A stretch of 64,000 nucleotides of DNA from Rhodoplanes sp. Z2-YC6860 (GTDB lineage: Bacteria; Pseudomonadota; Alphaproteobacteria; Rhizobiales; Xanthobacteraceae). A program made the translations under genes and the position numbers. The notes under the pieces were generated by a model. It did no database searches and was not told where the DNA came from. It worked only from the letters and a program-made list of their open reading frames with translations. The first letter of the stretch is position 1, and each line of letters starts with the position of its first letter. This document shows positions 59,801 to 64,000 of this stretch, piece by piece. The stretch is from NCBI RefSeq assembly GCF_001579845.1, contig NZ_CP007440.1, forward strand, positions 2,422,001-2,486,000. The letters are read 5' to 3'.

Positions 59801-61585
59801 CTAGAGGCCGAACACGTAAAGCATCGAAGCCGGTGCGGTGTTCCTCAGCTCCGGCGAATTCTGCATGATGGCGAGGTTCTGACGGGAGCCCGCCAGAACT
59901 GCGATGTACTGCTTGCCGTTGACCGAATAGCTGACCGGCGGCGCGTTGATGCCGGTGCCGACGCTGAAGCTCCAGACCTCCTTCAGGGTCTTGGCGTCAT
60001 GGGCGGTCAGGGTGCCGTCGGCATGGCCGATGAACACCAGGCCGCCGGCGGTCGCAAGCGCGCCGCTGTAATTCGGATATTCGAGCTTCAGCGCCGCCTT
60101 GGTCTCGCCGGTCGCTGGGTCGACCGCCTTCAAACTGCCGTAGAGCCGCTCGTTGGTCTTCGTGCCGCCGCCGGCAAAACGCTCGCGCCATTTGGTCGGG
60201 CCGCCCTGGTCCTCCATGTCCTGCTGCACTTTGTTCTCGAGCGAATTGCAGCCCTCGATGGCGGGGATGTAGAGGAGCTGGAGATCCGGATTGTAGGCCG
60301 TCGGCTCCCAGTTCTTGCCTCCGACGTGCGCCGGGCAGAGCCGTGTCGCAGCCTTGCCGCGCCCTGGAGCCGTGCCCGCCACGTAGGTTTGCACGTCCTT
60401 GGTCGGATCGTAGCTCAGCGGCCGGCCGGTCTTCGGATCGAGCCCGGTCGTCCAGTTGAGCTGGTCGACAAATTGCTTGCCGGCGACGAACGAGCCGTTG
60501 GTGCGGTCGAGCGCGTAGTAGAAGCCGTTGCGCGCGGCATGCACCACGAGCTTGCGGTCCTGGCCATTGACCTTGATGTTGATAATCGGGTGCTCGGCAA
60601 TCTCGTCAAAGTCGTAAGGATCATTCGGCGTGTATTGGTAGCCCCACTTGATCTTGCCGTCCTGCGGGCTCAGCGCGAGCACACTCGCCGCCCATTTGTT
60701 GTCGCCCGGGCGATATTCGGGATCCCAGTCCGGGCCGGCATTGCCGATGCCCTGGTAGAACGTGTCGCTCTCCGCATCGTAGGTCGCGGTCTCCCAGACC
60801 GAGCCGCCACCGTGCTTCCAGCGGTCTTTGCCGTCCTTCCAGGTCTCGTTGCCGGGCTCGCCCGCGCCGGGAATGGTGTAGGTGCGCCAGACCTGCTTGC
60901 CGGTGTTGAGGTCGGTGCCGTCGATCCAGCCACGGACGCCAAACTCGCCGCCGGCGACGCCAACGATGGCGATATCGCGGATGACCAGCGGCGCAAGCGT
61001 GATGGTTTCGGCCACCGCTGGGTCGGCGACCTTGCGCTCCCAGATCATCTCGCCGGTCGCCTTGTTGATCGCGAACAGCCGGCCGTCGAGCGAGATCGAG
61101 ATCACCTTGTCCTTCCACAGCGCCACGCCGCGATTGTTGACGCCGCAGCAGGCGACATCGCCGGCCCAGGCGCGATCGACCGCCGGGTCGAATTTCCAGC
61201 GAATTTTGCCGCGCGTTCCGCTGGTGGCGTCGATGGCATAGACCGAGCCCCAGCCGTCGGTGACATAGATGATGCCGTCTTCGACCAGCGGCGTGCCTTC
61301 GAGATTGCCGAACTTGTAGCGCCCGCCGCTTTCGAAGCCGCCGAGCGCCACGCCGAACGCCATCCTCAGGTTCTTCACGTTGTCGGTGTTGATGTCTTTC
61401 AGCGCTGAGAAGCGGTGGCCCTGGTAGTTGCCGTGATGCAGCAGCCAGTTCTGCGGCTCGTTGGCGACATTCAGCGCGCGCTCTTGCGTCATGTCGGCGG
61501 CGTTCGCTGGCGACAAGGCGGACGTCAGAAATGTCGATGAAAGAAATGCGCACGCCAGCGCGCACACGAGATGTGTGGGTTTCAT
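59801..61585 (-). CDS. PQQ-dependent alcohol dehydrogenase, predicted lanthanide type (copy 4)
   Basis: A 594-residue exported quinoprotein; signal peptide ends NANAAD (about residue 30). The canonical active site is complete: vicinal C146-C147 before NRG (R152), metal ligands E214 (AGGEFG) and N282, stacking W264 in GGGSVW, catalytic D325 with the lanthanide-type D327 (YDFD). It is the longest of the four and heads the unit with the module-B cytochrome and four-Cys protein. Substrate unknown; the sequence is not a close match to XoxF as I remember it. The 201 bases upstream hold no gene and should contain its promoter. Confidence 0.93.
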   Translation of the reverse strand: MKPTHLVCALACAFLSSTFLTSALSPANAADMTQERALNVANEPQNWLLHHGNYQGHRFSALKDINTDNVKNLRMAFGVALGGFESGGRYKFGNLEGTPLVEDGIIYVTDGWGSVYAIDATSGTRGKIRWKFDPAVDRAWAGDVACCGVNNRGVALWKDKVISISLDGRLFAINKATGEMIWERKVADPAVAETITLAPLVIRDIAIVGVAGGEFGVRGWIDGTDLNTGKQVWRTYTIPGAGEPGNETWKDGKDRWKHGGGSVWETATYDAESDTFYQGIGNAGPDWDPEYRPGDNKWAASVLALSPQDGKIKWGYQYTPNDPYDFDEIAEHPIINIKVNGQDRKLVVHAARNGFYYALDRTNGSFVAGKQFVDQLNWTTGLDPKTGRPLSYDPTKDVQTYVAGTAPGRGKAATRLCPAHVGGKNWEPTAYNPDLQLLYIPAIEGCNSLENKVQQDMEDQGGPTKWRERFAGGGTKTNERLYGSLKAVDPATGETKAALKLEYPNYSGALATAGGLVFIGHADGTLTAHDAKTLKEVWSFSVGTGINAPPVSYSVNGKQYIAVLAGSRQNLAIMQNSPELRNTAPASMLYVFGL

Positions 61586-61786
61586 GGTCGCTCCTCCAGC
61601 AGCCGCTGCGCCATCGCGCGGCCGGTTTCACAGCTTCAGGGTCCGTCTTGAATCGCGCACCTCAGCCGATGCTTGGAGCGTAGTCCTCGCGATCTCAAAC
61701 GGTCAATGCCGGCAACGCCTGACAGGCATGACGCTCACGAGACATCTCAGCTTTGCTTGGCATCTCAACTTGGGAGTCTGCCCACT

Positions 61787-62128
61787 CTACTGGCAGGAGG
61801 TCAGCTCTTTCTCTTCGATGGAGAAGTTTTCACCGGCCTCGACCTTCACGCCGCGCACGAGGCATTGCCGACCGCTGACGTCCTTCAGACGGACATCGTA
61901 TGTGCCGGGAGGTACACCGGTAATTCGCAAGCGCTCGTCGGGATCGACCGTGCCATCCTTGTCGTTCTTGCACTGGTTCGGGCCGAAGTCGGTCGATCCC
62001 GCCGGCGCAAGCGACAGCTCGGAGATCGTGTGCCGGGTCAAATTCCAGAAGCGCGTCGGCCTTTGCTGCTGCGCGTCGGCTGCGGCCATGCCGGCAAGCC
62101 AGAGCAGAGCGATCAGGCAGGCACGCAT
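61787..62128 (-). CDS. Small exported protein, 113 residues
   Basis: A signal peptide (about 1-20, ending ADAQ) is followed by about 90 residues: RFWNLTRHTISELSLAPAG, a Cys in NQCKND, a Gly-Thr-rich segment and VRGVKVEAGENFSIEEKELTSCQ, with three mature Cys. The strand-rich pattern resembles small exported proteins of Hyphomicrobiales with a Tro-His-Thr-type start, but I cannot name a family. The start chosen has AAGGGA 6 bases upstream; an ATG five codons earlier is possible. It lies upstream of the copy 4 dehydrogenase on the same strand and could be the first gene of that unit. Confidence 0.75.
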   Translation of the reverse strand: MRACLIALLWLAGMAAADAQQQRPTRFWNLTRHTISELSLAPAGSTDFGPNQCKNDKDGTVDPDERLRITGVPPGTYDVRLKDVSGRQCLVRGVKVEAGENFSIEEKELTSCQ

Positions 62129-62291
62129 GGCAATCCCTTTCATTCGTCCGTCGAGACGAGCCTAAGCGTCACGCACCGAGGAGGGAAGCCATGTCGATGA
62201 AGCGCCGCTGCGCTGCACCCAGGATCAGAAAATCGGGGTCGCAATCCGGACAGGCCGTGCCTTGACAGGGTCCGGACCCGCGTCAGACTCG

Positions 62292-63089
62292 ATGGGAGAT
62301 ACGACCTTTCAGTCGCAAAGCGTTTTTCCGATGTCATTTCGGTTCTTTGGCGAGCAGTCTTCTGATCAAATGCCGCTGTTGCGTTGGCTCATGTTCACCG
62401 GCGTGTCCGTGTTCGGCTTCGTGGTGGCGTGGCACTACGGCCTGTTCCACCTGATGATCGCCAACGACAAGACGTGGATTTCCACGATCATCAGCGTGGC
62501 CTACGTGGTCGTCTCGCTGCACTGCCTCATCCGCACTGTCGTGATCTCCAACGAACTCTCCCGCGCCCGGCGCGTTTCGGCGATCGTCAGCCAAAGCCCG
62601 TCGGCATTTCGCGTGGAAGGCTCCGATGTGCTGGCCGGCAACAGCAAGCTGCCGCCCGGACGCGTCGCCGAGCACATCCGCAATCTGGTGCTGAAGGCCG
62701 GTTTGCAAGGCCGGCACCGGCTCGATCAGACGCTGCTGCTGCGCGGTTTTGCCGACGCGCTGCGCGGGCCGAACCAGTTCGGCTCGTTTGCCAGCGACGC
62801 GCTGATGAAGCTCGGGCTTCTCGGCACCATCATCGGCTTCATCCTGATGCTCGCACCGATCGCGGGGCTCGATGCCGCCGACCGCGCCTCGGTGAAGACC
62901 TCGATGGGGCTGATGAGCGACGGCATGGCGGTTGCCATGTACACCACGCTTGCGGGCCTCGTGAGCTCGATCCTGGTGCAGGCCCAATACTACATGCTCG
63001 ATGACGCGACCGCGAACCTGTTTGCGCTCGCGACCGACCTGACCGAAGTGTTCGTGATCTCCACGCTGGAGCGCGAGCAGGATGGATAG
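62292..63089 (+). CDS. MotA/TolQ/ExbB-like membrane channel protein
   Basis: About 265 residues; a start at 62331 is equally possible, since neither has a clear ribosome site. Four membrane helices: about 29-50, 62-82, 178-200 and 215-238. The core LMKLGLLGTIIGFILMLAPIAGL with SMGLMSDGMAVAMYTTLAGLVSSILVQ is the MotA/TolQ/ExbB proton-channel signature (the last two helices). It overlaps the next gene by 8 bases. The following protein is membrane-anchored, with its bulk in the periplasm, like a TolR/ExbD or MotB partner, so this may be a proton-driven energy-transfer unit of an undefined type. Confidence 0.82.
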   Translation: MGDTTFQSQSVFPMSFRFFGEQSSDQMPLLRWLMFTGVSVFGFVVAWHYGLFHLMIANDKTWISTIISVAYVVVSLHCLIRTVVISNELSRARRVSAIVSQSPSAFRVEGSDVLAGNSKLPPGRVAEHIRNLVLKAGLQGRHRLDQTLLLRGFADALRGPNQFGSFASDALMKLGLLGTIIGFILMLAPIAGLDAADRASVKTSMGLMSDGMAVAMYTTLAGLVSSILVQAQYYMLDDATANLFALATDLTEVFVISTLEREQDG

Positions 63090-63711
63090 TTTCGGCAACT
63101 ATCCGCGCGACCGGCCGTTCGATCCGTTCAGCGTGATGCTGTTCAAGGCGCTGCAGGTCGTGGCCTTCCTGTTCTTCATCGCGCTGCTGGTGATCAATCC
63201 GGAAGCCAAGCAGGGCAAGATCGACACCAAGGCCGATTTCATCATCACGATGACCTGGCCCGACAGCCACCCCGACGACATCGACCTCTATGCCGAGGAT
63301 CCGCTCGGCAACATCGTCTGGTATCACGTGCGCGAGGCCGGCTTCATGGTGCTCGACCGCGACGACCGCGGCGGTCTCAACAACTCCATCACGGTGAACG
63401 GCCAGAAGATGTCGAGCCCGATCCGGCAGGAGACGGTGAGCATCCGCGGCATCATCGCCGGCGAATACACCATCAACGTCAACCATTATCTCGCCACCAC
63501 CAATGCGCCGGTGCCGGTGTCGGTGAAGGTCGAGAAGGTCAACCCGACGGTCGAGGTGATCCACTACGACACGATCATGGTCGATCACGCGGGCGAAGAG
63601 AAAACCGCGGTGCGATTCCGCGTCGCCGAGAACGGCCGGGTCACCGACGTGAGCCACCAGGACAAATCGCTGATCCAGCTGACGCGCAGCGTCCGTCGTT
63701 CGGCGAAGTAG
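63082..63711 (+). CDS. Membrane-anchored periplasmic protein, partner of the channel protein
   Basis: A 209-residue protein with one N-terminal membrane helix (about 20-40, MLFKALQVVAFLFFIALLVIN) and a strand-rich periplasmic part: ADFIITMTWPDSHPDDIDLYAEDPLGNIVWY, then YTINVNHYLATTNAPVPVSVKVEKVNP. This resembles bacterial immunoglobulin-like or DUF2135-like folds, which bind peptides or metal. The topology matches TolR/ExbD/MotB, but the soluble domain is different. ATG overlaps the channel gene by 8 bases. Function unknown. Confidence 0.8.
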   Translation: MDSFGNYPRDRPFDPFSVMLFKALQVVAFLFFIALLVINPEAKQGKIDTKADFIITMTWPDSHPDDIDLYAEDPLGNIVWYHVREAGFMVLDRDDRGGLNNSITVNGQKMSSPIRQETVSIRGIIAGEYTINVNHYLATTNAPVPVSVKVEKVNPTVEVIHYDTIMVDHAGEEKTAVRFRVAENGRVTDVSHQDKSLIQLTRSVRRSAK

Positions 63712-63732
63712 GCAAACACAGGCACGGGCAGC

Positions 63733-64000
63733 ATGACCGGAACGGTGCTCGCCATTTCGATCGCCTACGTGGTGATGGGCCTCGTGCTGCTCGGCATGGG
63801 ACTCACCTCGCGGTTTGCGTGGTGGGTGAAGGCCATGGCGATCGTCGTCACCTCGGTGTTCTTCGTCGAGGTGTTCTACGCCACCAAGGGCCTGCTCGGC
63901 TGGCCCGGCACCGAGAAGCTGCCGCAGCGTTTCCAACTGCTGTGGGCTCGGCCCGTCGAGCCCGATGCCAAGGTCGGCGATCCCGGCTCGATCTATCTCT
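63733..64000 (+). CDS. Small membrane protein, cut by the window edge
   Basis: The visible 89 residues have two membrane helices (about 4-24 and 30-50, AISIAYVVMGLVLLGMG and VKAMAIVVTSVFFVEVFYATKG), then a cytoplasmic or periplasmic part that runs past the end (QLLWARPVEPDAKVGDPGSIYL). It starts 21 bases after the previous stop and is the third gene of the channel operon. I do not recognise a family. The 3' end is missing. Confidence 0.8.
   Translation, partial: MTGTVLAISIAYVVMGLVLLGMGLTSRFAWWVKAMAIVVTSVFFVEVFYATKGLLGWPGTEKLPQRFQLLWARPVEPDAKVGDPGSIYL

Noticed and set aside
44867-61585. Calling any of the four PQQ enzymes XoxF or MxaF
   Set aside because: The catalytic motifs fit the wider methanol/ethanol family, but the surrounding sequence differs from XoxF and MxaF as I recall them, and xoxJ/mxaJ-sized genes are missing; no gene symbol is given.
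1-64000. tRNA, rRNA, CRISPR arrays, insertion sequences, integrase or att sites
   Set aside because: Looked for by eye; no cloverleaf in the gaps, no regularly spaced repeats, no transposase or integrase motifs. A tRNA scan would be decisive.

Overview
The window is high-GC, densely coded DNA that reads as an alphaproteobacterial chromosome, most likely a soil member of the Hyphomicrobiales near Bradyrhizobium, Rhodopseudomonas or the Xanthobacteraceae. The basis is codon use, many orphan Bug/TctC-type solute receptors, several LLM flavin monooxygenases, N-methylhydantoinase genes and GC-rich dispersed intergenic palindromes of the kind common in that order. I see no tRNA, rRNA, CRISPR array, insertion sequence, integrase or phage gene, and the taxonomic placement is inference.

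Layout. 1-5075: the 3' part of a dipeptide/oligopeptide ABC operon (receptor end, two permeases, two ATPases) followed by an exported RidA-like protein. 5135-7735: a small membrane protein with a 45-residue partner, a 21-residue Lys/Ala peptide ending in a strong terminator, a GNAT acetyltransferase, a non-coding stretch with a palindromic repeat, and a relic of a short-chain dehydrogenase. 7732-12165: a five-gene operon (flavin monooxygenase, SRPBCC, NTF2-like, metallo-beta-lactamase-fold, OsmC) facing a TetR regulator across a near-perfect 21-bp palindrome. 12457-17751: an SsuABC-type importer flanked by two LLM monooxygenases. 17906-27214: IclR regulator, HyuAB, a full branched-chain-type ABC importer and a cupin, tightly packed. 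27247-35044: pncB, then an acyl-CoA operon (NDP-forming acyl-CoA ligase, acyl-CoA dehydrogenase, a hydroxycinnamoyl-CoA hydratase-lyase relative, a receptor, an extradiol-type VOC protein). 35055-43974: FecR-domain protein, a third LLM monooxygenase with a Bug receptor, an exported acetamidase/formamidase, an MHYT-GGDEF-EAL signalling protein and a DUF1254 protein.

44080-61585 is the most interesting part: four PQQ alcohol dehydrogenases with c-type cytochromes and small Cys-containing periplasmic proteins. All four carry the extra Asp two residues after the catalytic Asp that marks lanthanide-dependent enzymes. Two (44867-46570, 59801-61585) look canonical. The other two (47276-48994, 52936-54636) lack the vicinal Cys pair, replace the PQQ-stacking Trp with Tyr, and replace the metal-ligand Glu with Asp. 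A partner set, a cytochrome c with four extra Cys plus a four-Cys periplasmic protein of unknown family, occurs twice, once near each type. A Rieske oxygenase, a SoxCD-like pair, an exported protein of unknown family and an exported pentapeptide-repeat protein lie among them. This is the best candidate for an undescribed system: a periplasmic, probably lanthanide-linked alcohol/aldehyde oxidation island with its own electron carriers.

61787-64000: a small periplasmic protein, then the start of an operon coding a MotA/ExbB-like channel protein, a membrane-anchored periplasmic protein and a small membrane protein cut by the window edge.
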